Positions 51,279 to 61,187 are shown, counted from the first letter of the stretch. The stretch is 64,000 nucleotides of DNA from CAYLJJ01 sp964384025 (GCA_964384025.1 CAYLJJ010000002.1:1-64000), one strand, 5' to 3'. Numbers and translations are program-made. The notes: generated from the sequence alone by a model not told the origin.

Positions 51279-53005
51279 CGCCTCGAACTCTTCTTCCCCT
51301 TTTTCTTGCGCCTCTCAGCCTCCGCCTGCTGTCGCTTCATCGCTCGCTCAATGCGAGCCCAGGAGTCTCGCAGCGTCACGCTGCGGTTAAAGATCAGTCG
51401 CTCTCCCTCAGAGTCAGGATCGACGGCAAAGTAGCCCAGGCGCTCAAACTGCCAGCGGCTCCCCGACGTAGCCTCCTCTCTCAGGGAGGGTTCACAGAAA
51501 CCCTGGCAGATCTCGATGGAGTTGGGGTTGATGTTGTCTAGCCAGCTTTGGCCCTCTTCTACTTGGTAGGGATCTTCACGTTTAAAGAGCCGGTCATAGA
51601 GCCGCGCCTCTACCGGGATCCCCTGAGCAGCAGAGACCCAATGCAGGGTACCTCGTACCTTGCGACCATCGGGAGCATCTCCACCCAGAGAATCAGGGTC
51701 CCAGATGCAGCGCAGCTCAATCGCCTCTCCCGCCTCATCTCTGATCACCTCCTTAAGAGTGATTAGGCAGGCATAGCGCAGGCGTACCTCTTTGCCCGGA
51801 GCCAAACGGTGCCATTTGCGAGGGGCTTCATCTCGATAGTCATCTCGCTCTACATAAAGCTCTCGTGTGAGCGCCAGAGGGCGACTGCCCATCTTTGGGC
51901 GGCTGGGGTGGCGAGGAGCCTCAAACCACTCCACTCGATCCTCTGCGAAGTTCTCAATCACCACCTTTAAAGGCTTGAGCACCGCCATGGCGCGAGGCGC
52001 GCTCTCATTGAGATCATCTCGAAGAATCGACTCAAAGAGGGCGACATCTACCACCCCCTCACGCTTACCCACACTGGTCTCATCCATGATCTTACGGATG
52101 GCGCTGGGGCTCACCCCCCGCCTGCGCAGACCTGCCAGGGTGGGCATACGGGGATCATCCCAGCCGCTCACTTTGCCCTCCTCGACGAGCTGAAGCAGCT
52201 TGCGCTTGCTCATCACAGTGTAGCTCAAGTTAAAGCGAGCAAACTCAGTCTGGTGGGGCCGAGGAGCAAGCCCTAGAGCCTCGATAGACCAGTCGTAGAG
52301 GGGGCGGTGATCCTCGAACTCTAGGGTGCAGAGGGAGTGGCTGATGCCCTCAATGGCGTCAGAGAGTCCGTGGGCAAAGTCATACATGGGATAGATACAC
52401 CAATCATCCCCTGTGCGATGATGGTGGACTCGACGGATGCGGTAGAGGATGGGATCGCGCATGTTCATGTTGGGGGAATTGATCTCGATCTTGCCCCGCA
52501 AGACCCGGCTCCCATCCTCGAACTCTCCCGCCCTCATCCGTCTAAAGAGGTCTAAGTTCTCCTCTACGCTGCGCTCTCTCCAGGGGCTGGGCTTGCCCTC
52601 CCGGTAGTAGTTGCCGCGATATTCGGAGATCTGATCATCTTTCAAATCACAGACAAAGGCGTCACCTGTCTTGATGAGCTGTTCAGCATAGGTGTAGAGC
52701 TGCTCAAAGTAGTCTGAGGCAAAGTAGAGACGGTCCTCCCAATCAAAGCCAAGCCAGCGAATATCCTCCTTGATCGACTCCACATACTCCACCTCCTCTT
52801 TGCTGGGGTTGGTGTCATCAAAGCGGAGGTTACAAAGGCCCTGATATTCCGCTGCCAAGCCAAAGTTTAGGCAGATCGACTTGGCGTGGCCGATATGCAG
52901 GTAGCCGTTGGGCTCTGGAGGAAAGCGGGTATGGATCCTCTCACGCGCTCCACTGGCCAGGTCCGCGTCGATGATCTCATGGATAAAGTGCTTGGGGCTG
53001 CTCAT
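51275..53005 (-). CDS. glnS: Glutaminyl-tRNA synthetase
   Basis: 576 residues, close to the usual length. It charges tRNA-Gln directly. Class I signature HIGH appears as RFPPEPNGYLHIGHAK, and the KMSKS-type motif is VMSKRK. The two C-terminal beta-barrel anticodon-binding domains are present, followed by a Lys/Arg-rich tail. The ATG overlaps the stop of the carboxylase gene (ATGA), so translation is likely coupled. Confidence 0.96.
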   Translation of the reverse strand: MSSPKHFIHEIIDADLASGARERIHTRFPPEPNGYLHIGHAKSICLNFGLAAEYQGLCNLRFDDTNPSKEEVEYVESIKEDIRWLGFDWEDRLYFASDYFEQLYTYAEQLIKTGDAFVCDLKDDQISEYRGNYYREGKPSPWRERSVEENLDLFRRMRAGEFEDGSRVLRGKIEINSPNMNMRDPILYRIRRVHHHRTGDDWCIYPMYDFAHGLSDAIEGISHSLCTLEFEDHRPLYDWSIEALGLAPRPHQTEFARFNLSYTVMSKRKLLQLVEEGKVSGWDDPRMPTLAGLRRRGVSPSAIRKIMDETSVGKREGVVDVALFESILRDDLNESAPRAMAVLKPLKVVIENFAEDRVEWFEAPRHPSRPKMGSRPLALTRELYVERDDYRDEAPRKWHRLAPGKEVRLRYACLITLKEVIRDEAGEAIELRCIWDPDSLGGDAPDGRKVRGTLHWVSAAQGIPVEARLYDRLFKREDPYQVEEGQSWLDNINPNSIEICQGFCEPSLREEATSGSRWQFERLGYFAVDPDSEGERLIFNRSVTLRDSWARIERAMKRQQAEAERRKKKGKKSSRR

Positions 53006-54546
53006 AGGGGGATGTTTCCATGCTTCTTGGGTGGATTGGTGTCTACCTTGTTGCGCAGCATACGCAGGCTACGGATGATCTTGGCGCGGGTCTCTCGGGG
53101 CCGGATGATCTCATCGATAAAGCCCAACTCGGCGGCTCGGTAGGGGTTGGCGAAGTTCTTTCGATACTCCGCTACCAGCTCCGCTTTGGTCCTAACGGGA
53201 TCCTTAGCCTGAGCAAGCGCTCTTCGATGTATGATGTTGACGGCGCCATCTGCTCCCATCACAGCGATCTCAGCGCTGGGCCAAGCATAGTTGATATCAG
53301 CGCGGATATGTTTGCTGGCCATCACATCATAGGCGCCACCGTAAGCTTTGCGAGTGATCAGGGTGATCTTGGGCACCGTGGCTTCAGCGAAGGCATAGAG
53401 CAATTTGGCCCCATGCTTAATGATGCCACCCCACTCCTGAGCTGTCCCTGGTAGGAAGCCAGGGACATCTACCAGAGTGATCAAGGGGATGTTAAAGGCG
53501 TCGCAGAAGCGCACAAAACGAGCTGCTTTAACACTGGCGTTGATATCTAAGCAGCCCGCCAAGGACTCAGGCTGGTTCCCAACAATCCCCACTGAGCGAC
53601 CCCCAAAGCGAGCGAAGCCGATGACGATGTTCTCAGCGTGCTGAGGTTGCAGCTCAAAGAAATAATGCTCATCCACCAGCGCGCGGATCACATCCTTGAT
53701 GTCGTAGGGCTTGTTGGGGTTCTCTGGCACCAAGCTGTCCAGCTCTGGACTCTCTCGATCTACTGGATCTTGGTTGGATTGTAGAGGTGCTTCCTCAGTG
53801 CAATTGGAGGGCATAAAGGAGAGCATCTCTCGCACCATCTGGAGCGCCAACGTCTCGCTCTCCGCGCTTAGATGAGCCACCCCGCTCTGAGTGCTGTGGG
53901 TCTTGGCGCCTCCCAGCTCCTCCTGGCTGACCTCTTCATGTGTCACCGTGCGGATCACATCTGGTCCGGTGATAAACATGTAACTGCTCTTCTCCACCAT
54001 AATGGTGAAGTCAGTGATCGCGGGGCTGTAGACCGCGCCTCCTGCACAGGGACCCATAATCGCGCTGATCTGAGGCACGACGCCGCTGGCCAAGGTGTTG
54101 CGCAGGAAGATGTCTGCATAGCCCGCCAGAGAGGCGACCCCCTCCTGGATACGCGCCCCGCCGCTGTCATTGAGGCCGACGATAGGAGCGCCCACCTTCA
54201 TCGCCAGCTCCATGATCTTGCAGATCTTCTCAGCGTAGGCTGCTGAGAGAGAGCCGCCATGGATGGTGAAGTCCTGAGAGAAGATAAAGACGGGGCGTCC
54301 ATCCACCAGACCATGGCCGGTGATCACTCCATCTCCTGGATAGACCCATTCATCGTCCAAGCGAGCACAGCGCATGGTCTTGAAACGATCAAGCTCCTCA
54401 AAGCTGCCCGGATCCAAGAAGGTGTCGATGCGCTCTTGAGCGGTCATCTTGCCTCGCGCACGTTGGCGCGCGATCCTCTGCTCTCCTCCGGCCCGCGCAG
54501 CCTTGGCATTCATCCGCTCCAGGAACTGCATCTTCTTCTGGCTCAT
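53002..54546 (-). CDS. Acyl-CoA carboxylase, carboxyltransferase (beta) subunit
   Basis: 514 residues, matching propionyl-CoA carboxylase beta/AccD-like proteins that transfer CO2 from carboxybiotin to acyl-CoA. Both crotonase-fold halves are visible: GLNDSGGARIQEGVASLAGYADIF and GPCAGGAVYSPAITDF in the first, and VDVPGFLPGTAQEWGGIIKHGAKLLYAFAEATVPK, TRKAYGGAYDVM and AVMGADGAVNIIHRR in the second. The biotin carboxylase and carrier are not in the window. It has ATGA overlaps on both sides (galT-like, glnS), an unusual neighbour set. Confidence 0.93.
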   Translation of the reverse strand: MSQKKMQFLERMNAKAARAGGEQRIARQRARGKMTAQERIDTFLDPGSFEELDRFKTMRCARLDDEWVYPGDGVITGHGLVDGRPVFIFSQDFTIHGGSLSAAYAEKICKIMELAMKVGAPIVGLNDSGGARIQEGVASLAGYADIFLRNTLASGVVPQISAIMGPCAGGAVYSPAITDFTIMVEKSSYMFITGPDVIRTVTHEEVSQEELGGAKTHSTQSGVAHLSAESETLALQMVREMLSFMPSNCTEEAPLQSNQDPVDRESPELDSLVPENPNKPYDIKDVIRALVDEHYFFELQPQHAENIVIGFARFGGRSVGIVGNQPESLAGCLDINASVKAARFVRFCDAFNIPLITLVDVPGFLPGTAQEWGGIIKHGAKLLYAFAEATVPKITLITRKAYGGAYDVMASKHIRADINYAWPSAEIAVMGADGAVNIIHRRALAQAKDPVRTKAELVAEYRKNFANPYRAAELGFIDEIIRPRETRAKIIRSLRMLRNKVDTNPPKKHGNIPL

Positions 54547-55553
54547 CGCTTCTCCGATCTGTTCGCCAAGCTGCGTAGAAACTCAGCCGCCTCTTCAGGG
54601 GCAGTGGGGTTGATATAGAAGCCTGTGCCCATCTCAAAACCCGCCACCTGGGTTAACTTAGGCATGATCTGGATATGCCAACGGTACCAGGGGAGCTGCT
54701 CCTCTCCATAAGGGGCGCTTTGGATGATGAAGTTATAAGCTGGATCTCCCAGACCGCGATCCAGACGCTCCAGGGCCAAAGAGAGAACCTCAGCTAGATG
54801 TTTCAGCTGGGTTCGAGTGCTCTCCTCAAAACGAGGAGATTGGAAACGAGGCAGGATACAGAGTTCGAAGGGAACCCGACTGGCGTAGGGAGCGATCAAT
54901 AGATAGCTTTCATTCTCGTAGACCAGCCGCCGCCCATCCTCTAACTCCTGGCGTTGGATATCCTCAAAGATGTTGCGTTCGCTGAAGTCAAAGTAACGCT
55001 TGGCACCTTTAAGCAACTCCTGCACCTCGCGAGGGACGACTGGAAGGGAGATAAGCTGAGCGTGACCGTGGTGAACGCTGGCTCCAGCAGCAGCACCATG
55101 GTTCCTAAAGAGCAGACTAAAGCGGAGGCGAGGATCATTGCTCAGATCCGCCATACGCGCCTGATAGACCACAAGGACCTCTAGGAGATGTTCAGACTCA
55201 AGCTCGTGGAGTTTAAATTGAGGGTTTGGAGACTCAATGATCACCTCATGAGCACCCACCCCGTTCATAAAGTCATAGATCCCCTGAGGCCGCCGCTCCA
55301 GTGCCCCCTCAACCCTCAGAGCTGGGTACTTGTTGGGGATCACGCGGATGCGCCAATTGGGACTGTTGGCCTCTCCATACTCTCGAACCGCCATGATCTC
55401 AGGTGGGGTGAGGTGCTCATTGCCTGCGCAGAAAGGATCGATATTTTGGTTGGGTGGGGGATCGGCGTGATGGAAATCTTTAGGGCGTAAGGCTCGCTCG
55501 GTGGCGATAATGGCCCAGCGATGTGTGATCGGATCTCGACGTAGCTCTGGCAT
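54543..55553 (-). CDS. galT: Galactose-1-phosphate uridylyltransferase (GalT-like)
   Basis: 336 residues from the ATG at 55553, five bases after AGGAGG; an in-frame extension to 55667 is not needed. Family motifs: RRDPITHRWAIIATERALRPKDF, FCAGNEHLTPPEI, RVIPNKYPAL, FRNHGAAAGASVHHGHAQLISLPVVP with the HxHxQ nucleotidyl-transfer site, and YRWHIQIMP. It would exchange UMP between UDP-glucose and galactose-1-phosphate. The zinc ligands usually seen as CPFC are reduced to FCAGN, so zinc binding may differ. Overlaps the acyl-CoA carboxylase gene by 4 bases. Confidence 0.85.
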   Translation of the reverse strand: MPELRRDPITHRWAIIATERALRPKDFHHADPPPNQNIDPFCAGNEHLTPPEIMAVREYGEANSPNWRIRVIPNKYPALRVEGALERRPQGIYDFMNGVGAHEVIIESPNPQFKLHELESEHLLEVLVVYQARMADLSNDPRLRFSLLFRNHGAAAGASVHHGHAQLISLPVVPREVQELLKGAKRYFDFSERNIFEDIQRQELEDGRRLVYENESYLLIAPYASRVPFELCILPRFQSPRFEESTRTQLKHLAEVLSLALERLDRGLGDPAYNFIIQSAPYGEEQLPWYRWHIQIMPKLTQVAGFEMGTGFYINPTAPEEAAEFLRSLANRSEKR

Positions 55554-55617
55554 AGCAGCCTCCTGGGGCGAAGCTATTACCCTAAAGAAGCTCCAAAGGC
55601 TACAAGAGCCTAAGGTC

Positions 55618-57066
55618 TTATAAGGCTGGAGGCTCTTGCTCCTGGGTGTCAGCCAAGAGAACCTCAAAGAAGCGCTTATCTTTGGCGTGGCGCCGCGCCT
55701 CCAGCTCCTCGATCTGCCCCTGCCGTACCCAGTCCGCGAGACTACACTCCATCGGGATCATCCCCTCCTTACGCCCTGTCTGGATCACCGTAGCGAACTG
55801 ATGTGTGCGCTGTTCGCGGATAAGAGCTGAGAGGGCGTAGCTCACCGGGACAACCTCACAGGCGGGGAGCCTGCTTTCGTAGATCCCTGGGATAAGACGT
55901 TGGACGACGATCCCACGCAGGACATCTGAGAGCTGTATCCTGATCTGCTTTTGTTGATGTTCGGGGTAGATGTCCAAAATACGGTCGATCGCCTGAGCGC
56001 TGCTGCCGCTGTGGAGGGTGGCTAAAACGAGGTGTCCTGTCTCTGCCGCCGTCAACGCGGCGCTGATGGTGGCTCGATCTCGCATCTCTCCGACAAAGAT
56101 GATATCGGGAGCCTCTCTGAGCGCTGCTCGCAGACCACTGGAGAAGGACTCTACATGAAACCCCACCTCTCGCTGATGGATTAGGCAGCGCTTCTCTTTG
56201 AAGAGATACTCGATCGGATCCTCCAAAGTGATGATGTGGCGCTGCTCCTCTTGGTTGAGGGTCTCGATAAGAGTCGCCAGGGTCGTTGACTTTCCTGAGC
56301 CTGTAGGGCCCACCACCAAGACCAAGCCATAGGGGAATTTGATAAAGTTCTTGAGGCTTTGAGGAAGGTTGAGCGTCTCCAGCTCAGGGATCTCATCCCA
56401 GATGGGGCGAAAGGCCGCTGCCAGTCCCCCCTGCTGTCGAAAAACGTTGAGGCGGAAGCGGTGCCCCCCCATCTCTTCAGGCAGCGTGAAGGCCAGATCG
56501 ATGCTCCCCGCCTGATCGAGTTGGCGTCCCCGCTCTGGAGTCAATCTCTTGCTCAGCAGCTTTAAAATCTCTTCGTCTCCAAAGCTGGCTCCCTCTATAG
56601 GCCGAAAGCAGCCCTCGCTGCGCACTCGCGCTGAGGTTCCGTTGGAGAGGAGCAGATCTGAGGCGCGCCGTTCAAAGGTCGCCTGAAGTAGCGCCTCGAT
56701 CGAGTCTGTGGGCCACTCCTCGTTTAAGGTTTTTATCTCTTCTGGTTCTAGAGGAGCCTCCCCCTCCTCAACGATTCGAAAAGCGATGGCGAACCCTGCC
56801 TGAGTGTTGAGCACACGGAACTGAAAATGGCCCAGACGAGAGCTGTGCTTTCCATCCACCCGCCCTGATTCTGAGAGGACATTGCGATGCTCAGGACTCA
56901 GGAGTTGGTCCAGGAAGCCATCAATGGCTGAGGGGTTCAGCGCCCCCATTCCCAGAGGACGCATCTCACGATTGATGAAGAGGAGAGGAGGTTGTCCTGA
57001 GCGAAACTGTAGAGAGTCCGCCCCGGTCTCCAGGAGCTCTTGGAGAAGATCTTGAAGCGTAGCCAC
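55618..57066 (-). CDS. pilT: PilT/PilU-like type IV pilus ATPase with duplicated N-domain
   Basis: 482 residues, against about 345-370 for typical PilT. Residues 1-100 and about 121-225 are two copies of the PilT N-terminal PAS-like domain (LLETGADSLQFRSGQPPLLF vs RRASDLLLSNGTSARVRSEG; each ends in FAIAFRIV/LAAAFRPI-like strands). The second copy precedes the ATPase core: Walker A GPTGSGKST (253-261), the Asp-box region, DIIFVGEMRD and GHLVLATLHSGS. It would drive pilus retraction. Start GTG at 57066 has AGGG 8 bases upstream. First gene of the pilT-galT-carboxylase-glnS unit. Confidence 0.9.
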   Translation of the reverse strand: MATLQDLLQELLETGADSLQFRSGQPPLLFINREMRPLGMGALNPSAIDGFLDQLLSPEHRNVLSESGRVDGKHSSRLGHFQFRVLNTQAGFAIAFRIVEEGEAPLEPEEIKTLNEEWPTDSIEALLQATFERRASDLLLSNGTSARVRSEGCFRPIEGASFGDEEILKLLSKRLTPERGRQLDQAGSIDLAFTLPEEMGGHRFRLNVFRQQGGLAAAFRPIWDEIPELETLNLPQSLKNFIKFPYGLVLVVGPTGSGKSTTLATLIETLNQEEQRHIITLEDPIEYLFKEKRCLIHQREVGFHVESFSSGLRAALREAPDIIFVGEMRDRATISAALTAAETGHLVLATLHSGSSAQAIDRILDIYPEHQQKQIRIQLSDVLRGIVVQRLIPGIYESRLPACEVVPVSYALSALIREQRTHQFATVIQTGRKEGMIPMECSLADWVRQGQIEELEARRHAKDKRFFEVLLADTQEQEPPAL

Positions 57067-57109
57067 ATTAATGCCCTACCACGATCTTTGAAATTTTGAA
57101 ACTCCCTCG

Positions 57110-57828
57110 ATGCCTTCGCCACTTCAGCGCACCCTCTCCCATGGCGGATGGGCACCCGATCCCGACGATCATGTTTGCAACACTGGAAGCGGCGCGTCGC
57201 CTCCCGAGTGTACTTTACGGGCGGCGATTCAGAGCGCCAACGCTGCTCTTGGGCTTGATCTCGTCACGTTCAACATCCAAGACGCTGATGATTTTACCAC
57301 AACGCCGGGCGCGGCATCGCCTCGGAGCGCTCAAGCTGTCCGAGCGAACGTGGATGCGATGGGATTGTCGTCCTGCACCTCGCCTGGGTCGAGAACAACG
57401 GCGCCTGGGGCATCGCCGCTCGGCAAGGTGTGAACCTCGGTGGCAGCCTCAGTCCGCGCACTTCAATCAGCCGGAACGAGCTCGGCAGAGAGTGTGTCGC
57501 CGCCACCCTCCCCAACGCGACCGCCACCTTCGCTACCTATCCCTGCCGTGGCGGCGGAGTTCTCAGCTCAGGTGAGGGCGTCCTCGCTTCCGCCGTGGAC
57601 ATCTATGAGAACGGCGGCCCTGGGATCTTGACCTTCAACGACATAGACCTCAACGCGCCCGATATCCGCCGTAATGCTGGTGATGGCGTACATGCTCAGG
57701 AAGGCGCTGTGTCCATACTCCAGGGTTCAGCGCCTGCCCTGTTGCTTAGCCTCGCCGCGCTGGTCGTGATATCGGGGCGCCAGCGACGTCGTTATTATAC
57801 AAAAAGAGAATCGTACAAAAATTCATAG
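57110..57828 (+). pseudogene. Broken CSLREA/beta-helix surface protein
   Basis: Two frames carry one protein. In frame from about 57110, the N-terminal CSLREA-type domain reads DDHVCNTGSGASPPECTLRAAIQSANAALGLDLVTFNI. From about 57298 the protein continues in another frame as right-handed beta-helix-like sequence (NAGRGIASER, VENNGAWGIAARQGVNLG, DIYENGGPGILTFNDIDLN) to a hydrophobic C-terminus and stop at 57828. A deletion or frameshift therefore splits it, with no upstream signal peptide left. Composition is more GC-rich than the neighbouring genes. Confidence 0.7.
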
Positions 57829-58015
57829 ATGTTCCTGAGCCTTCCATACAATGACTCTCAGGCCCGTTTCTCAGCGGAGTCATAGGAGCATCAGCCTCTC
57901 CCCAATAAATTTTGCGATCAGCGCCGAAGAGCTGAGAAGAGGATGGCGAGTAAGCGCCCTTGCTGGCATCCTCTCTCCGACGCTGGTCATGGGAGAGCGG
58001 CGACTCTAGGGAGAA

Positions 58016-59827
58016 ATGATGACAACCTATCGCTCAGTTGCGGATACTTTTCGGGGACGAGTAGCTCAAACCCCAGATGCAAAGGCCTACGGCTACCCTG
58101 GTCCAGAGGGTTGGGCCTGGATGACTTGGAAAGAGGTTCACCTTCGGGTAAAAGCTCAGGCTTTAGGGCTGCGCTCTCTGGGCCTAGAAGATGAGCAGCG
58201 GGTCTCGATCCTCAGCAGCACTCGTGTAGATTGGGTATTGGCAGATCTGGCGGTGATGTGTTCAGGAGGAGCAACCACGACCATCTATCCCTCCACCACC
58301 GCCGAAGGCAGCCAATATATCCTGAGCAACTCAGGCTCGAACTTCATCTTTGTCGAGAATGACAGCCAAGCTGAAAAGATCGTATCTCAACGGGAAAACC
58401 TGCCTGATCTCAAGAAAGTGATCGTTTTTGATGGTCAAGCTGGCCATGAGGGTTGGGTGATCACCCGGGATGAGCTTGAGGCTCTGGGGCGCTCCTATGA
58501 AGAGGCCAACCCTGAGGCCTTTGACACCACCATCGATCGCATCGATCCCGAGAAGCTGGCGACCTTGATCTATACCTCGGGGACCACAGGCCGCCCCAAA
58601 GGGGTCCAGCTGGTCAATGACTCCTGGCTCTATGTCGCTGAGTCTCTGGAGAGCACCGGCCTCCTCAGCGGTCAGGATCTTCAGCTCCTTTGGCTGCCTC
58701 TCTCCCATGTCTTTGGGAAGATGCTCCTCAGCTTCTCTACTCATATCGGGATCCCTGTTGCTCTGGACGGTCGTATCCCCAACCTTGTAGAAAACCTTGC
58801 CATCGTTAAGCCAACCTTTGTCGCGGCGGTGCCTCGTATCTTTGAGAAGATCTATAACAAGTCGATCAACACCGCTCGAGAGGGTGGGGCGCTTAAATAT
58901 CGGATCTTTAGATGGGCGCTCTCCGTGGGTCGACAAGCTTCTCAGCTCCTTCAAAAGGGGCAGCGGCCGACAGGGCTCTTGGCCCTCAAATATAAGATCG
59001 CCGATAAACTGGTCTTCTCTAAACTGCGGGCCAAATTTGGGGGACGCCTGCGCTTCTTTATCTCAGGCAGTGCTCCCCTCAATCGAGAGATCGCTGAGTT
59101 CTTCCATGCTGCGGGGCTCCTGATCTTGGAGGGGTATGGCTTGACCGAGTCCAGCGCTGCTTCGGTCCTCAACCGACCTGATCAAAATCAGTTCGGTACG
59201 GTAGGAGTCCCTCTGCCTGGCACCGAGATTAAGCTGGCTGAGTCAGATAAGGAGATCCTGATCAAGAGCCGTGGGATCATGCGGGGCTACTACAAGCTTC
59301 CTGAGGCCAGCGCTGAGTGTCTAGAGGATGGTTGGCTCAAGACAGGAGATATCGGAGAGATGGAGGATGGGGTCCTGCGGATCACCGATCGCAAGAAAGA
59401 TCTGATCAAGACCTCAGGGGGTAAGTATGTCGCTCCCCAAGCTCTGGAAGGAAGCTTTAAGGCGCTTTGCCCTTTCGTCAGCCAGATCGTTGTGCATGGA
59501 AACCGTCGAAATTATTGCTGTGCGCTGCTCACTATGGATGAAGAGAGCATCCTTAAATGGGCCTCAGAAAACGGGCTCGCGGGGAGGTCCTACGCTGAGT
59601 TGGCCAAGGAGAAGAAGGTGATCGAACTCTTCCAGGGCTATATAGATACCCTCAATACTCAGCTGGAGCGCTACGAGACCCTTAAGAAGTTCGCCCTCCT
59701 GCCTCAGGACTTCAGCATAGAGTCTGGAGAGCTGACCCCCAGCCAGAAGGTCAAGCGCAAGTTGGTGGAGAGCAATTACCAGGAGATCCTGGACAGCTTC
59801 TACTCTGAGAGCTTTGCTCAGCTCTGA
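58016..59827 (+). CDS. Long-chain acyl-CoA synthetase (AMP-forming)
   Basis: 603 residues from the ATG at 58016, with AGGGAG upstream. The enzyme activates fatty acids to acyl-AMP and then acyl-CoA. Motifs: YTSGTTGRPKG, GYGLTESSAAS, DGWLKTGDIGE, ITDRKKDLIKTSGGKYVAP, and the C-terminal lysine region LTPSQKVKRKL. The length matches FadD15/long-chain fatty acid-CoA ligase-like enzymes. Upstream of it lies the broken beta-helix gene, so it likely has its own promoter. Confidence 0.95.
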   Translation: MMTTYRSVADTFRGRVAQTPDAKAYGYPGPEGWAWMTWKEVHLRVKAQALGLRSLGLEDEQRVSILSSTRVDWVLADLAVMCSGGATTTIYPSTTAEGSQYILSNSGSNFIFVENDSQAEKIVSQRENLPDLKKVIVFDGQAGHEGWVITRDELEALGRSYEEANPEAFDTTIDRIDPEKLATLIYTSGTTGRPKGVQLVNDSWLYVAESLESTGLLSGQDLQLLWLPLSHVFGKMLLSFSTHIGIPVALDGRIPNLVENLAIVKPTFVAAVPRIFEKIYNKSINTAREGGALKYRIFRWALSVGRQASQLLQKGQRPTGLLALKYKIADKLVFSKLRAKFGGRLRFFISGSAPLNREIAEFFHAAGLLILEGYGLTESSAASVLNRPDQNQFGTVGVPLPGTEIKLAESDKEILIKSRGIMRGYYKLPEASAECLEDGWLKTGDIGEMEDGVLRITDRKKDLIKTSGGKYVAPQALEGSFKALCPFVSQIVVHGNRRNYCCALLTMDEESILKWASENGLAGRSYAELAKEKKVIELFQGYIDTLNTQLERYETLKKFALLPQDFSIESGELTPSQKVKRKLVESNYQEILDSFYSESFAQL

Positions 59828-59942
59828 TCTTGTCGTAAGAGGGTCCGTTTATGAGCGCTCCCTGACTTGCGTCAAGGGCCTGAATGAGTGAGAGTCTCGG
59901 CTTTTAAAGCCAAATTTTCTCATGAGCCCTAAGGAGACTCAG

Positions 59943-61187
59943 ATGCGCACCCTCCTGCTCCCCCTCTTGCTCCCCCTGCTCTTCTCCTGTCAGGAGTATG
60001 CTGAGCAGACTTTGACCCCCGGCCAGAAGAAGAAGGTGGAGGCCAGCTTTCTCAAGGAGCGCCCCAAGCCTCAACACGAGGTGGGGGCGATCATCGAAAA
60101 CCAACTCCTGCTCATCGGCTATGATATCGACAAGACCCGTGCAAAGCCCGGTGAGACGGTCACGGTGACCTATTATCTAGAAGCCCTCGCTGAGAAGATG
60201 GCTGACAACATGATCTTTACCCATTTTCAGGGCAAAGCCAGTGGACGTACAGCTTGGATGAACCTGGACCATCACCCCGTTCAGGGCCTCCTGCCTCTAC
60301 GGCAGATGAAGAAGGGGCAGATCATCAAAGATGTTCAAAGCTTTACCATAAAGAAGGATTTTCCAGGAGGAAAGGCCCGGCTCTATTGGGGGCTCTGGCG
60401 AGGAAACTATCGTCTCAAGATCAAAAATGCAGAGAAGATTCGACATGATAAAGAGGGTCGCGTGATTTTGGCTTCGGTGAATGTTTTGGGGAAGCCTGCC
60501 AAGAAAAAGCCGCTCTCTCAAGCCAAGGCTGCGCAGCTCTTAGAGGGAGAGCAGATCACCGTAGATGGTCAACTGAATGAGCCTGTTTGGTCAAGAGCGC
60601 CCTATACACAGCGCTGGACTCGTCCTGATGGCTCTGGTCGCCTCGGCCCTGAGACCCGCGCTCGCTTCGCCTGGAGCCCCCAACATCTCTATGTCGCCGT
60701 GGAGGCTGTGGATAAGGATATCTGGAGCACCTTTACGGAGCGGGACAGCAACACCTGGGAACAGGAGGTGATTGAGCTGTTTATCGACGCCGATGGAGAC
60801 AAGAAGGATTACCTAGAGCTTCAGGTGACCCCCGCCAATGTGATCTTCGATGCCCTCTTTGCTCAACACCGCAGTGATCTGGCCAAGGCTCGCGCTTGGA
60901 ACATGGAGGGCTTTCAGACAGCAGTACACCTGGATGGCACCCTCAACCAGCGCGAAGACAGCGATAAGGGTTATGTCGTAGAGATGGCCATCCCTGTAGT
61001 TCAAGTCCCAGGGGCCAAGACCCTGAGCCCTGGGCAGAGTTGGCGCCTCAACCTCTTCCGTTGGGATCTCCCCAAATCAGGGCGCCAGCAAGCCGCCGCC
61101 TTTTCACCCCCCATCGTAGGTGACTTTCACGCCCTCAATCGCTTTGGTTTTCTACATTTTCAGGGAGCAGCGGGTGGTCAAAAGTAG
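59943..61187 (+). CDS. Lipoprotein with CBM9-like carbohydrate-binding domain
   Basis: 414 residues from the ATG at 59943, with AAGGAG six bases upstream. Lipobox LFSC. The N-terminal half is beta-rich (VTVTYYLEALAEKMADNMIFTHF). The C-terminal part (about residue 195 on) matches a CBM9/DOMON-like domain: ITVDGQLNEPVWSRAPY, RARFAWSPQHLYVAVEAVDKDI, VIELFIDADGDKKDYLELQV and VEMAIPV. It probably binds a sugar or heme at the surface; the ligand is unknown. The last 21 codons plus stop lie inside an 80-bp sequence that is exactly repeated just downstream. Confidence 0.8.
   Translation: MRTLLLPLLLPLLFSCQEYAEQTLTPGQKKKVEASFLKERPKPQHEVGAIIENQLLLIGYDIDKTRAKPGETVTVTYYLEALAEKMADNMIFTHFQGKASGRTAWMNLDHHPVQGLLPLRQMKKGQIIKDVQSFTIKKDFPGGKARLYWGLWRGNYRLKIKNAEKIRHDKEGRVILASVNVLGKPAKKKPLSQAKAAQLLEGEQITVDGQLNEPVWSRAPYTQRWTRPDGSGRLGPETRARFAWSPQHLYVAVEAVDKDIWSTFTERDSNTWEQEVIELFIDADGDKKDYLELQVTPANVIFDALFAQHRSDLAKARAWNMEGFQTAVHLDGTLNQREDSDKGYVVEMAIPVVQVPGAKTLSPGQSWRLNLFRWDLPKSGRQQAAAFSPPIVGDFHALNRFGFLHFQGAAGGQK

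Noticed and set aside
57943..58194. Small plus-strand ORF over the start of the acyl-CoA synthetase gene
   Set aside because: Lies in a different frame and its C-terminal half is just a shadow of the strongly supported synthetase gene.
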